Assembly (NCBI RefSeq): GCF_027923545.1
Contig: NZ_BROH01000001.1
Coordinates: forward strand, 757,001-821,000
DNA: 64,000 nucleotides
Source of the DNA: Sinisalibacter aestuarii
Lineage (GTDB): Bacteria; Pseudomonadota; Alphaproteobacteria; Rhodobacterales; Rhodobacteraceae
Direction: 5' to 3'
Numbering within the stretch: the stretch's first letter is position 1; each line of letters begins with the position of its first letter. The translations under genes were made by a program, and so were the position numbers. The notes under the pieces are model-generated. The model did not search any database, was not told where the DNA came from, and saw only the letters and a list, made by a program, of their open reading frames with translations. Shown in pieces: positions 12,374 to 20,755 of this stretch.

Positions 12374-13735
12374 ATGCACCGACCGGACTATCTGGCGCAG
12401 GGAGAGGCCGCGCGTCTGTTTCCTGTACTTGCCAATACCTCGAAAGAAGGCCGAACCACATCCATTGTTCTGGCATGTCTCTCCAGCGTGCGGGAATTCG
12501 GAGCCGAGCTTCTCGGGTCGGTCGGGCAACGGCTTGGAGCACGCGCAACCGTCGATACCTATACGGAGATTGTCTTCACGGGCGAGAAGGGGGTCGGCAA
12601 GGATCGCCCGGATGGGCTGATCGTCTTGCGGAATGGCAAGAAGGAATGGAAGGCACTGGTAGAGGCTAAGGTTGGAACAAGCCAGCTTCAGTCCGATCAG
12701 ATCGAGCGCTACCGGCAGGTGGCGCGCGACCATAATATCGACTGCGTGATCACGATTTCGAACCAGTTCGCCACGGCTCCGGCAAATCACCCGCTGCCGG
12801 ATGTGCGCAAGAGCCGCTCAAGGGTTCCGGTGTTTCACTGGTCTTGGATGTCTATCCTGACGATTGCCGACCTGCTCATGAACCGCGAAGACATTGCCGA
12901 TACCGACCAGTCCTATCTGATGAATGAACTGCGCCGGTTCCTGACCCACGAGAGCGCGGGCGTGCGCGGATTTGAACGTATGCCGCCAGAGTGGACTGAC
13001 CTGAACCGGCACGTTTCGGCAGGCGGCAAGATCCTGGCCAGGTCGTCCGAGGCTGCCGCCGTGCTGGAGGCATGGCATCAGGAAACGAGGGATTTGTCAC
13101 TTATCCTCAGCCGGCAGGCGGAAACGGTGGTTCATCAAATGCTTCCTCGCAAGCTCGCCGCCGACCCCGCCGAACGCCACAGGCAGGAGCTGCAGCGTTT
13201 GCGCGACAGCAACCAGCTCTATGTAGAGCTCGACATTCCCGATGCTGCCGCTCCGCTGGAGGTCGTGGCGGATATACCGCGCCGTACCATTGATGTGGGC
13301 ATGAGTCTGCGTGCACCGCAGGACAAGAAGTCTTCCAAGGCCCGGGTGAACTGGCTGTTAAGACAGATCAAGACAGAGCGCACCAGCGAGCTTTTCGTGC
13401 GAATGAATTGGCCCGGACGAAGCCCGGAAACGCAATTCCATTTCGATGATCTGAAAGCGGACCCGGGCATTTGCGAAGAAGGAAAGCACGGTCTCCAGGT
13501 GGTTGGATTCCATGTTTACTTTGCCCGTCGCCTTGGCGCGCGATTTACCCAGCAAAGCAATTTCATTTCGGAATTGGAGGCGGTTGTTCCCGAGTTCTAT
13601 CGCGAAGTGGGGCAGGAACTGGCCCAATGGCATAAGCCTGCGCCACGGATCAAGCCGGAAAAAAGCGATCCTGACGACGTTGATGTTGAAAGCATCGAGG
13701 CCGACGCGGACGAATTGTCGCGGAGTTCGGACTGA
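12374..13735 (+). CDS. Orphan PD-(D/E)XK nuclease-like protein of unknown role
   Basis: I do not recognise the family of this 453-residue protein. Near its N-terminus it carries a textbook PD-(D/E)XK core: D80 in GKDRPDGLIVLRNGK and E97-K99 in WKALVEAKVG, on predicted beta strands, with a helix containing Q109 after. Such cores are found in restriction and repair nucleases. Residues 150-450 lack motifs that I can name; the C-terminus is acidic (DPDDVDVESIEADADE). The gene stands alone between carB and rimO, has its own promoter, and is visibly less GC-rich than its neighbours, which suggests acquisition. No methyltransferase or helicase partner lies beside it. A defence role is possible but not shown. 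Confidence 0.75.
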   Translation: MHRPDYLAQGEAARLFPVLANTSKEGRTTSIVLACLSSVREFGAELLGSVGQRLGARATVDTYTEIVFTGEKGVGKDRPDGLIVLRNGKKEWKALVEAKVGTSQLQSDQIERYRQVARDHNIDCVITISNQFATAPANHPLPDVRKSRSRVPVFHWSWMSILTIADLLMNREDIADTDQSYLMNELRRFLTHESAGVRGFERMPPEWTDLNRHVSAGGKILARSSEAAAVLEAWHQETRDLSLILSRQAETVVHQMLPRKLAADPAERHRQELQRLRDSNQLYVELDIPDAAAPLEVVADIPRRTIDVGMSLRAPQDKKSSKARVNWLLRQIKTERTSELFVRMNWPGRSPETQFHFDDLKADPGICEEGKHGLQVVGFHVYFARRLGARFTQQSNFISELEAVVPEFYREVGQELAQWHKPAPRIKPEKSDPDDVDVESIEADADELSRSSD

Positions 13736-13825
13736 CGAAGCTGCCCCGGCGCTTGGTCTGCCTCACACCTGAACGGCCCCCACCACCGCGTAGACCGGGC
13801 GTCAGCCCGGCACCCCCCGCGCCAC

Positions 13826-13850
13826 AAAAAAGACAGGCCGAAGCCTGCCC
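13826..13850 (-). terminator. Rho-independent terminator downstream of rimO
   Basis: On the minus strand a short stem (CAGGC/GCCTG with a UUCG-type tetraloop) is followed by six T residues. It lies about 90 bases past the rimO stop in the direction of rimO transcription. Confidence 0.75.
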
Positions 13851-13940
13851 CGTACCCCCCACGGCCCACACCCGAAGAGATACCGCTAACAATATATAAA
13901 TCAACTACTTAACGTGGTGTGCGACCTCGCCCGCCTAGCC

Positions 13941-15308
13941 TCAGACCAGCCGCCCCCAAAGGTCATACTCGCTGGCCTCATCCACCTCGACGGTGACGAT
14001 ATCGCCGGGCGCCAGCCCCTCGAACCCCTCGTCGATGAACAGATTCCCGTCGATCTCCGGCGCATCCGCCCGGGTCCGGCAGACGGCCCCGTCCTCGTCC
14101 ACGCTGTCGACGATCACCTGCTGCCGGCTGCCCACCTTCGCGGCCAGCCTGGCCTCCGAGATCGCCTGCGCCTTCTCCATGAACCGCGCCCAGCGCTCCT
14201 GCTTCACCTCCTCCGGCACATGGCCCGGCAGATCGTTGGCGGCGGCCCCGGCGACGTTCTCGTACTGGAAGCACCCCACCCGGTCGAGCTGCGCCTCGTC
14301 GAGCCAGTCGAGCAGCGTCTGAAACTCGTCCTCCGTCTCGCCGGGATAGCCGACGATGAAGGTCGAGCGCAGGGTGATATCGGGCACCACCGACCGCCAG
14401 GCGGCGATCTCGTCCAGCGTCTTCGCCGCCGCCGCCGGTCGCGCCATCCGGCGCAGCGTGTCGGGGTGGGCGTGCTGGAAGGGGATGTCGAGATAGGGCA
14501 GGATCAACCCCTCCGCCATCAGCGGGATCAACTCGCGCACATGGGGGTAGGGGTAGACGTAATGCAGCCGGACCCACGCCCCGAGCCCGCCCAGATCGCG
14601 GGCCAGATCGGTGATATGGGCGCGGCGCCCCTTCTCGGTCGCATGTTTCAGATCGAGCCCGTAAGCCGAGGTGTCCTGGCTGATCACCAGAAGCTCGCGC
14701 ACCCCGGCCTCCACCAGCTTTTCCGCCTCGCGGATCACCGCATGCGCCGGGCGCGATTGCAGCCGCCCGCGCATCGCCGGGATGATGCAGAACTTGCAGT
14801 GATGATTACAGCCCTCGGAAATCTTCAGATAGCTGTAATGGCGCGGCGTCAGGCTCACCCCAGAGGCGGGCAGCAGATCGACGAACGGATCGGGCGCGGG
14901 CGGGGCCGCGCCATGCACCGCGTCGAGCACCTGCTCATAGGCTTGCGGCCCGGTCACCGCCAGCACCGACGGGTGCACGCCGGTGATATAGTCCGGCTCC
15001 GCGCCGAGGCAGCCGGTGACGATCACCTTGCCGTTCTCGCTCAACGCCTCGCCGATCGCCTCCAGGCTCTCGGCCTTGGCCGAGTCGAGAAAGCCGCAGG
15101 TGTTCACGATCACCGCATCGGCCCCGGCATAGTCGGGGCTGATCGCATAACCCTCGGCGCGCAGCCGGGTCAGGATACGCTCCGAATCCACCAGCGCCTT
15201 GGGGCAGCCGAGGCTCACCATGCCGATCTTCGGCTGGCCGGGCCGCGCCTCCTCGGTGAAAGTGGCGCGGGCAAGGTCGGGGCGCAGGTCAGGCGGGTTG
15301 CTCATCAT
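13941..15308 (-). CDS. rimO: Ribosomal protein S12 methylthiotransferase
   Basis: This 455-residue radical-SAM methylthiotransferase modifies the conserved aspartate of ribosomal protein S12. The N-terminal UPF0004 domain supplies [4Fe-4S] cysteines ([25 protein letters not shown]). The radical-SAM cysteines appear as [13 protein letters not shown] near residue 165, and a TRAM domain closes the protein. Two tandem ATGs at 15308 and 15305 follow an AAAGGGG ribosome site whose spacing favours the second. A Rho-independent terminator lies downstream. Confidence 0.96.
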   Translation of the reverse strand: MMSNPPDLRPDLARATFTEEARPGQPKIGMVSLGCPKALVDSERILTRLRAEGYAISPDYAGADAVIVNTCGFLDSAKAESLEAIGEALSENGKVIVTGCLGAEPDYITGVHPSVLAVTGPQAYEQVLDAVHGAAPPAPDPFVDLLPASGVSLTPRHYSYLKISEGCNHHCKFCIIPAMRGRLQSRPAHAVIREAEKLVEAGVRELLVISQDTSAYGLDLKHATEKGRRAHITDLARDLGGLGAWVRLHYVYPYPHVRELIPLMAEGLILPYLDIPFQHAHPDTLRRMARPAAAAKTLDEIAAWRSVVPDITLRSTFIVGYPGETEDEFQTLLDWLDEAQLDRVGCFQYENVAGAAANDLPGHVPEEVKQERWARFMEKAQAISEARLAAKVGSRQQVIVDSVDEDGAVCRTRADAPEIDGNLFIDEGFEGLAPGDIVTVEVDEASEYDLWGRLV

Positions 15309-15310
15309 GC

Positions 15311-15339
15311 CCCTTTCATCTTGCTGAAAATATCCCGGG
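15311..15339 (-). repeat. Rhodobacteraceae-type intergenic short repeat
   Basis: Read on the minus strand, the pattern GGGATATTTTCAGCAAGATG resembles the element at 24890 (GGGAGTATTTTTGCAAGGAT). It sits between gcrA and rimO, beside a GC hairpin. Confidence 0.45.
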
Positions 15340-15344
15340 GGGGT

Positions 15345-15364
15345 CCGGGGGGCTGGCCCCCCGG
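15345..15364. terminator. GC-rich hairpin between gcrA and rimO
   Basis: CCGGGGGG pairs with CCCCCCGG around a CTGG loop, just past the gcrA stop. There is no T-run, so it may be a terminator, a transcript-stabilising stem or part of a dispersed repeat. Confidence 0.4.
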
Positions 15365-15371
15365 CCTTAGC

Positions 15372-15956
15372 CTACCGCTTGCGGTCGCGCCGCGAGCTCA
15401 TCGGCTGGAAGGCCACGCCCACATGCGCCTCGCAATAGGGTTTGCCCTGTTGCACCGGCAACCCGCAGAACCAGAAATCTTCCGTCGCCGGATCGCCGAT
15501 CGGCCATTTGCAGGTGCGCTCGGTCAACTCCATCAGGGTGAGCTTCTTGGCCGTCTTCTCCACCTCGCGCACCGTCTCCAGCGCCTCGGGGCTGATTTCG
15601 TTGGCCGAGGGCTGCGGCGGCAGCGGCTGGCCGGCGGGAATGATCGGCTTGCGCGCCGGGGCCGGGCTTGGCTTTTCGGCCGCGGGCTTTTCAGTCACCG
15701 GATCGGCCTCGACGGGCTTTTCGGCCTTCTTCGGCGCGGGCTTGGCCTTGGCCGCGGGTTTGGCGGGGGCTTCCTTCGCCGGCGCCTTGGCCGTGGCGGT
15801 GCCGCCGCCCGCGCGGTTCGAGAGCCCGAGCCGGTGCACCTTGCCGATCACCGCATTGCGGGTGACGCCGCCAAGCTCCTTGGCGATCTGGCTGGCCGAT
15901 TGCCCCTCGGCCCACATTTTCTTGAGGGTTTCCACCCGTTCTTCGGTCCAGGACAT
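15372..15956 (-). CDS. gcrA: GcrA cell cycle regulator
   Basis: This 194-residue DNA-binding regulator in Caulobacter acts with sigma70 at promoters carrying methylated GANTC sites. The N-terminal helix-turn-helix is clear (MSWTEERVETLKKMWAEG, SASQIAKELGGVTRNAVIGK). A long Ala/Pro/Lys-rich linker (about 50-125) is followed by the conserved C-terminal sigma-interaction domain with a CKWPIGDP segment and cysteine/histidine residues. The start is ATG 15956, where homology begins. It is found almost only in alphaproteobacteria and supports the taxonomic placement. Confidence 0.96.
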   Translation of the reverse strand: MSWTEERVETLKKMWAEGQSASQIAKELGGVTRNAVIGKVHRLGLSNRAGGGTATAKAPAKEAPAKPAAKAKPAPKKAEKPVEADPVTEKPAAEKPSPAPARKPIIPAGQPLPPQPSANEISPEALETVREVEKTAKKLTLMELTERTCKWPIGDPATEDFWFCGLPVQQGKPYCEAHVGVAFQPMSSRRDRKR

Positions 15957-16071
15957 ATGCCTTGCATCCTCTCGGCAGCGCGCTTGGCGCTCTCTTACAG
16001 CAAGCCCGGATACTAGTCAGCCCCCATCGGGGATACAAGGCGGCTAGGCCCTTGGTGTTCAGTCCCGCCAT

Positions 16072-16197
16072 CTGATCGCGGCATGGCGTGACGACTACAA
16101 GCACAACCGCCCCCCACTCGAACCTCGACGGGCTCATCCCGTGGGAGTATCACCAACGTTTAGGGCAGGACCAAACCCGGAACAGAACTTTCCAACA
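16072..16197 (+). pseudogene. IS3-family transposase (OrfB) C-terminal remnant
   Basis: Translation gives LIAAWRDDYKHNRPP in one frame and then, after a one-base shift, PHSNLDGLIPWEYHQRLGQD in another. Together these match the end of IS3-type DDE integrases (typical form WRDDYN.NRPHSSLGGLTP). The upstream catalytic domain is missing. It marks the left edge of an IS-rich accessory patch between gcrA and cobO. Confidence 0.75.
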
Positions 16198-16354
16198 AAT
16201 TGGGACTCTCAGGGGAGCAGGTCAATCAAACCATGGGATCAAACAGTTAGGGTCAGGACCTATGAACAGGTCCAATCTCAACGGTAGCTTCTACCAAGAG
16301 CGGACGAAAGGCAAAATCCGGGCTATGTCCGGGTTGCAGACAAAGCTGTCATAG

Positions 16355-17302
16355 TCAGGTCGCCGGTTGACTGTCCCGATCACCCAGGGAGGCCTCGCGT
16401 CTACCGACCAGATAGTTGATGAGCAGGGCGATCAGAACGTAGCAGACGATCGTGATGCCCGTTTGCTGTCCCAGCGACGGGCGGCCGTCGCTGAACATTA
16501 TGGCGGTCCCGGCAGCCGGCCCGCTGGCCGTGCCGTTATTCACCTCGATGATCTGGCCCAGGGAAAAATTGTTGAACCAGTGCCAACCCATTGGCATCCA
16601 CAGCGATCCGGTCCTCAGAACCATCCAGCCGAATAGGAGGGCTGGAAGGGCAAAGTTGATGAGGCCCCACCAAGGCCAATCGTTCATCAGCACATTGGGG
16701 TAGTGCGGAAGGGCAAAAGCGAACGCGGTGACGACGACGATCGCCACGGGGTTGGCCGTGAAGGTGCGGACCGCCTGCATGCCATAACCGCGAAAGATGA
16801 TCTCCTCCGCGGTTGTCTGCATGAAGACCTTCGGAATCGCGATCAGGAAGACTGGCAAATAGGTCGCCCAGTGCGGCGCACCGAACGAGATCGGCACCCC
16901 AAGCACCACGGTAAAATAGGTCCAAGACACGATCGCGACGATGAGCGCCGCCAGAATCCCCATCCCGAAATTCCACGCCTCGATTCTTGGCTTGGGGACC
17001 ACGATGCTCCACCAAGGCCGCTTGTGGACCAGCCACACCCAGAGGAACGGAATGAGGATCATCGGAAGCAGGACCAGCATCGCGGCCAGGCTGGCTACAG
17101 CCGGTGGCCATGTAGTGTAGTCGCCCAACAGAGTTATTGGAAGGAAGAACAGTGCCGCCCCATAGTGCATCATCACAATCAGGAACACGAACCCGACGGC
17201 GTAAAGCCACTTGTTCGACCGGCCCTCGAAGGCCCAGCTCAGAAACGATTGCGGGATGCTCCTTTCCCCCTGAACTTCAGAAGTTATTATTGTATAATGC
17301 AC
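16355..17302 (-). CDS. CPBP family intramembrane metalloprotease
   Basis: This 315-residue polytopic membrane protein has about eight hydrophobic helices. The CPBP (Rce1/Abi) motifs are present: EEIIFRGYG near residue 160, a histidine in FALPHYPN near 195, and HWFNN near 243, which together bind the metal in the membrane. Family members process prenylated proteins or bacteriocins, or act in immunity; the substrate is unknown here. The gene lies inside an IS-bounded patch with lower GC content than its surroundings, pointing to horizontal acquisition. The start at 17302 is tentative, since MHYTIITSEVQGE looks weakly hydrophobic and an internal start could be used. Confidence 0.85.
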   Translation of the reverse strand: MHYTIITSEVQGERSIPQSFLSWAFEGRSNKWLYAVGFVFLIVMMHYGAALFFLPITLLGDYTTWPPAVASLAAMLVLLPMILIPFLWVWLVHKRPWWSIVVPKPRIEAWNFGMGILAALIVAIVSWTYFTVVLGVPISFGAPHWATYLPVFLIAIPKVFMQTTAEEIIFRGYGMQAVRTFTANPVAIVVVTAFAFALPHYPNVLMNDWPWWGLINFALPALLFGWMVLRTGSLWMPMGWHWFNNFSLGQIIEVNNGTASGPAAGTAIMFSDGRPSLGQQTGITIVCYVLIALLINYLVGRREASLGDRDSQPAT

Positions 17303-17315
17303 TTGCTGGAGGATT

Positions 17316-17490
17316 AGTCCAGAAAAGTCCGCAGTTTCCCGTTGACCTGACCCCAGGTTTCTCCACCTCTCGGAGAACCTGGGGGTTGGTTTGATGGCCT
17401 TGCACGGCCAGTTTGTTCATCGTTCCTTTCGCCGCAAATTCTTTGGGCGTCAGGTTTCCGGGCGCCGAATGTGGTCTGAACGGCAAGTTG
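17316..17490 (-). pseudogene. Second IS3-family transposase remnant with terminal end
   Basis: On the minus strand, FRPHSAPGNLTPKEFAAKG matches the extreme C-terminus of an IS3 integrase of a different subgroup from the remnant at 16072. About 100 bases of non-coding sequence follow, ending near 17316 in TTTTCTGGACT, which resembles an IS3 terminal repeat. The rest of the element is absent. Confidence 0.65.
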
Positions 17491-17508
17491 CACACGGGCT
17501 GCGAGGGA

Positions 17509-17864
17509 CGCGGCCGACCGCTGACTTTCTTCCTCTCGGGCGGGCAAATGAGCAATGCCAAAGGTGCGCTGGCTATGTCTGGAAGCCTGCTACCTGCCAC
17601 AATGCTGCTCGGCGACAAAGGATATGATGCGGATTGGTTCCGGACGGCGCTGGCAGAGCGCGGCATCAATGCGTGCATTCCAGGCCGTTGTGGACGACGG
17701 AAGCATGCCGGCCACGACACCAGCCCGTATCGCAAACGACATCGCGTCGGGAAACTGTCCGCGTGGTTGAAAGACCGGTGCCATATCGCGACCCGCTACG
17801 ACAGATGCGGTGAACGGTTCGTATCGGCAATCTGCATCGCCACAACCGTCATCTTTTGGTTATG
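17509..17864 (+). pseudogene. IS5-family transposase C-terminal remnant
   Basis: The frame reads RGRPLTFFLSGGQMSNAKGA, then LLGDKGYDADWFRTALAERG and ending CIATTVIFWL, the second half of IS5 (IS427-like) DDE transposases. The N-terminal half is missing and the normal stop is lost, so the frame runs on through the terminal repeat. It directly abuts the right inverted repeat at 17865. Confidence 0.8.
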
Positions 17865-17874
17865 GGTCCTGACC

Positions 17875-18483
17875 CTAGAACTCCACCCCGGCCTGCGCCT
17901 TCACCCCGGCGCGGAACGGGTGCTTGATCAGCTCCATCTCGGTGACCAGATCGGCGATCTCGATCAGCTCGTCCTTGGCGTTGCGCCCGGTGAGGATGAC
18001 ATGGGTCATCCCGGGCTTTTCGTCGCGCAGGAAGGCCACCACCTCGTTCACGTCGATATAATCGTAACGCAGCGCGATATTGATCTCGTCGAGCAGCACC
18101 ATGCGGATGGCCGGATCGCGGATCAGCTCTTTCGACTTTTCCCAGGCGGCGCGGGCCATCTCGATATCGCGGCTCTTGTCCTGCGTCTCCCAGGTGAAGC
18201 CCTCGCCCATCGTGTGGAACTGGCAGATATCGGCAAAGCGGCTTTCGATCAGGTCGCGTTCGCCGGTCTTCATCCCGCCCTTGATGAACTGCACCACGGC
18301 GCAGGGCATGCCGTGGGCGATGGCGCGGAAGATCATGCCGAAGGCGGCGGAGGATTTGCCCTTGCCCTTGCCGGTATGGACGATGATCAGGCCCTTTTCC
18401 TCGGTCTTGGTGGCCATGATCTTGTCGCGTGCGGCCTTCTTCTTGGCCATTTTCTGGGCGTGGCGGTCTGTTTCTTCGGTCAT
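17875..18483 (-). CDS. cobO: Cob(I)yrinic acid a,c-diamide adenosyltransferase
   Basis: This 202-residue ATP:corrinoid adenosyltransferase of the CobA/CobO/BtuR type attaches the adenosyl ligand during cobalamin synthesis. The P-loop appears in IIVHTGKGKGKSSAAFGM (about residues 32-49), followed by MVLLDEINIALRYDYI and GRNAKDELIEIADLVTEM. The C-terminus ends at the family-typical QAGVEF, so the protein looks complete. Its TAG stop is made of TA plus the first base of the flanking IS end, and any native downstream terminator has been displaced by IS sequence. Confidence 0.95.
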   Translation of the reverse strand: MTEETDRHAQKMAKKKAARDKIMATKTEEKGLIIVHTGKGKGKSSAAFGMIFRAIAHGMPCAVVQFIKGGMKTGERDLIESRFADICQFHTMGEGFTWETQDKSRDIEMARAAWEKSKELIRDPAIRMVLLDEINIALRYDYIDVNEVVAFLRDEKPGMTHVILTGRNAKDELIEIADLVTEMELIKHPFRAGVKAQAGVEF

Positions 18484-18541
18484 GGCGGTCTCCTGGCGCG
18501 TCTGGTCGCCGATGGTAGCGCACGGGGGGGCGTGCGCAAGC

Positions 18542-18572
18542 GAAAGGGGCGGCCCGATGAGCCGCCCCTTTC
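18542..18572 (-). terminator. Terminator hairpin between the membrane-protein gene and cobO
   Basis: A 12-bp perfect stem (GAAAGGGGCGGC with GCCGCCCCTTTC) is followed on the minus strand by CGCTTG. It sits 22 bases past the stop of the upstream minus-strand gene and about 60 bases before the cobO start, separating the two transcripts. Confidence 0.65.
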
Positions 18573-18593
18573 CGGTTTGGTGAGGTGCATTCC

Positions 18594-19802
18594 TTATTCG
18601 GCGGGAACCGCCTGCGCGTCCTGCGACTTGGCGAAGTGCTGCTTGTTGAGGCGCAGAACCAGCCAGACCATCGCGAGCTGGAAGGCCACGGCGCCAGCCG
18701 ATTCGACCCAGTAGATCACGCCGAATTTCGGGATGATGCCGGCCTCGACCAGACCCTTGTTGATGAAGAACTGGATCATCACCGACAGCGCGACGCCGGG
18801 GCAGATCAGGGCGTAGGAGCCGGGCGAGGTCTTGTCGCCGAACACGAAATCCTTGAAGTAGCCCTGTTTGATCAGGATCAGCATGCCGAGCAGCAGGAAC
18901 ATGAACTGGATCGACAGCAGCCGGGACAGGAAGACCATGGTTTCGCCGGCATTGGTGTGCACGTCGAAGGTGCCGTGCAGCCCGTGGCTCTGGCGCAGGG
19001 TCATGATGCCGAGCGTGGTCATGATCGGGATGATGATCATCAGCGTCGGCGCGGCTTCCTTCGCGGTGCCGTAATGCAGCATCGAGTTGAAGGCGGTGAA
19101 CAGGGCGATCAGGCCGTAGACCGTGGCGGTGGTGCCGAAGAAGGTCGAGGTCATCACCCCTGCCGAGACGATGAATTCGTTGCCCGACATCGCCGCCGGG
19201 GCCGAGAGGCCGACGGCGACCATCGCCAGCGCGAAGGTCGGCAGCATCTGGGCGAAGGAATTATGGGCGGTCACGTCGAAGACGCCGCCCTTGGTCATCA
19301 CCCGGCCGAGGAAGTCGCCGATCGTCCACAGCGCGAAGGCGCCGATGGCGAGGAAGGCGGCGATGGCGAAGGGGAAGAGGTATTCGACCACATTCCACAG
19401 GCCCGGCACGAAGACGAGCCCGGCGATGAACAGCGCATTGACCGACATTGCCAGCGCCAGCGGGTAGGCCAGCAGCGTGGTTTCGGCGTTCGAGTTGCGC
19501 AGTTTTTCGTAAGCCTCAGTTTTCTTCCAGGCGTTATAGGCCGAGATGTTCCAGAAGAGCTTTTGCAGATTCATCACGGTGAAGACGGCGATGCCGGCCA
19601 CGGCGACGGCGATGGCGGCCTTGAGGCCGGCGCCGCCGGTGGCCCAGGCGGCGATGATGTCTTCAAAGATCGGAACCGGGCGGCCGGGATGCGGCACCCA
19701 GAACATGAGATACATGAAGAAGGTGACGGAGAGGCCGCCGGCGCCAACCGAGGCCAGGAAGTAGAGCGGAGAATATTTGTCCGCTGCGCGGGTGAGTTGC
19801 AT
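18594..19802 (-). CDS. Polytopic membrane protein, possibly TsoY-like
   Basis: This 402-residue integral membrane protein has about ten hydrophobic helices and conserved-looking segments YFLASVGAGGLSVTFFMYLMFW near the start, AYNAWKKTEAY, and HNSFAQMLPTFALAMVAVGLSAP near residue 180. From memory this resembles proteins named TsoY family (seleno)proteins, some of which carry selenocysteine; no in-frame TGA is used here. The function is not established and the name should be checked. An operator-like palindrome lies in its promoter region at 19844, and a terminator follows it. Confidence 0.65.
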   Translation of the reverse strand: MQLTRAADKYSPLYFLASVGAGGLSVTFFMYLMFWVPHPGRPVPIFEDIIAAWATGGAGLKAAIAVAVAGIAVFTVMNLQKLFWNISAYNAWKKTEAYEKLRNSNAETTLLAYPLALAMSVNALFIAGLVFVPGLWNVVEYLFPFAIAAFLAIGAFALWTIGDFLGRVMTKGGVFDVTAHNSFAQMLPTFALAMVAVGLSAPAAMSGNEFIVSAGVMTSTFFGTTATVYGLIALFTAFNSMLHYGTAKEAAPTLMIIIPIMTTLGIMTLRQSHGLHGTFDVHTNAGETMVFLSRLLSIQFMFLLLGMLILIKQGYFKDFVFGDKTSPGSYALICPGVALSVMIQFFINKGLVEAGIIPKFGVIYWVESAGAVAFQLAMVWLVLRLNKQHFAKSQDAQAVPAE

Positions 19803-19843
19803 GGTACAGCTCCAGTTTTACGTATTCATGATTTGGAATGTAT

Positions 19844-19858
19844 GTAGCAGAATGCTAC
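19844..19858. promoter_or_regulatory. Operator-like palindrome upstream of the membrane-protein gene
   Basis: GTAGCA-GAA-TGCTAC is a perfect 6-3-6 inverted repeat, 42 bases upstream of the start at 19802 and 75 bases upstream of the divergent lipoprotein gene. Its position suits a repressor or activator site. I cannot name the regulator. Confidence 0.4.
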
Positions 19859-19932
19859 GGACGCGAAACTGTGGCAGGCTGACGCAGCGTGTTTTTAATC
19901 CTTTATTAACTAAATTTTAGGTAGATGATCGC

Positions 19933-20265
19933 ATGTCCGGTTATCGCCTTTTCCCTGTTGTTCCTGGTCTTGCTCTGGGGCTTTCCCTGAGCCTCTCCGG
20001 CTGCGATACGCCCAGCCCCCGCATGATGGGTGGCGAACGCCAGACCGTTATCGTTGAAGGCACGGGTTTCACGGTGCACCGCAAGGGCAGTGCGGTGGAG
20101 GTTTACCGCACCACGCCGGAACTTATGCCGCGCCTCTCGGTGGTCTTTGCCCGTGCCGAAACGGCGATTCGGCAGGCCACGGGCTGCGCCGTGGTGCCCG
20201 GCACGCTGGTGGGCGACGCGGCGTTGATGAAAGCGGCGCTCGATTGCCGGTCGCCGGATATGTGA
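19933..20265 (+). CDS. Small hypothetical lipoprotein
   Basis: This 110-residue protein has a signal peptide with a lipobox (SLSLSGC, cysteine near residue 24), so it should be lipid-anchored in the envelope. The mature part is short, with two further cysteines (GCAVVPG and LDCRSPDM) that could form a disulfide. I do not recognise a family. It is divergent from the polytopic membrane protein and convergent with the acetyltransferase at 20291. Confidence 0.7.
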   Translation: MSGYRLFPVVPGLALGLSLSLSGCDTPSPRMMGGERQTVIVEGTGFTVHRKGSAVEVYRTTPELMPRLSVVFARAETAIRQATGCAVVPGTLVGDAALMKAALDCRSPDM

Positions 20266-20290
20266 GAATTTTGCCGGATGACGGCGCCGC

Positions 20291-20755
20291 TCAGAGCACT
20301 TTGGTGAAGGTGAGCGAGGTGGTCCGTCCGTAGCCCGGATGCGCCGTTTCGGCCGTTTGCACAAAGCCGAGCGCGCGGAACGTGGCGTGGTTTTCGGTAA
20401 GCTCCAGCCGGGCTTGCAGGGTGAGCGCGGTGAGGGCGAGCGCGCGGGCGCGTGCTTCGGCGGTGCCGATCAGCAGCCGTGCCAGCCCCTTGCCGCGGGC
20501 CGCCTGCGCGACCGCGAGCTTGCCGATGTAGAGCGCCGGCGGTTTCGGGGTGAGGAAGGTGCAGGCAACCGGCGCGGGGGCGGGGCCGATCACCCAGATT
20601 TCGCCGGTCGCGGCCTGCCGGGCGATGTCGGCCCCGGTGAGCCGGTGCATGGAGGAGGGCGGGTCGATCCGCCCATCCATATAGGCGAAACTTTCGCGGA
20701 TCAGGGCAAGCAGCGGGGCGGGGTCTTCGCCGGGCGTGAATTGCCGGGGTGTCAT
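20291..20755 (-). CDS. GNAT family N-acetyltransferase
   Basis: This 154-residue single-domain acetyltransferase has an acetyl-CoA motif A at VAQAARGKGLARLLIGTAEARA (about residues 82-103), with IGKLAV just before it. The substrate is unknown. Its ATG overlaps the TGA of the preceding acetyltransferase by four bases (ATGA at 20752-20755), so it is translationally coupled to the cobN run. It is the last gene of that run and could serve an unrelated purpose. Confidence 0.85.
   Translation of the reverse strand: MTPRQFTPGEDPAPLLALIRESFAYMDGRIDPPSSMHRLTGADIARQAATGEIWVIGPAPAPVACTFLTPKPPALYIGKLAVAQAARGKGLARLLIGTAEARARALALTALTLQARLELTENHATFRALGFVQTAETAHPGYGRTTSLTFTKVL

Larger units (their letters stand above)
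16248..17877. mobile_element. IS5-like inverted-repeat-bounded mosaic carrying a CPBP gene
   Basis: GGGTCAGGACC at 16250-16260 and its exact reverse complement at 17865-17875 face each other, each flanked on the outside by TA (16248-16249 and 17876-17877), as expected for a TA target duplication. Inside lie a CPBP protease gene, an IS3 remnant and the C-terminal half of an IS5-family transposase that abuts the right repeat. Only the right part looks like true IS5 sequence, so this may be two IS ends with captured DNA rather than one transposable unit. The right TA forms part of the cobO stop codon. Confidence 0.6.

Noticed and set aside
13914-16016. 700-residue plus-strand ORF opposite rimO and gcrA
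   Set aside because: It covers two well-supported minus-strand genes and has no domain of its own.
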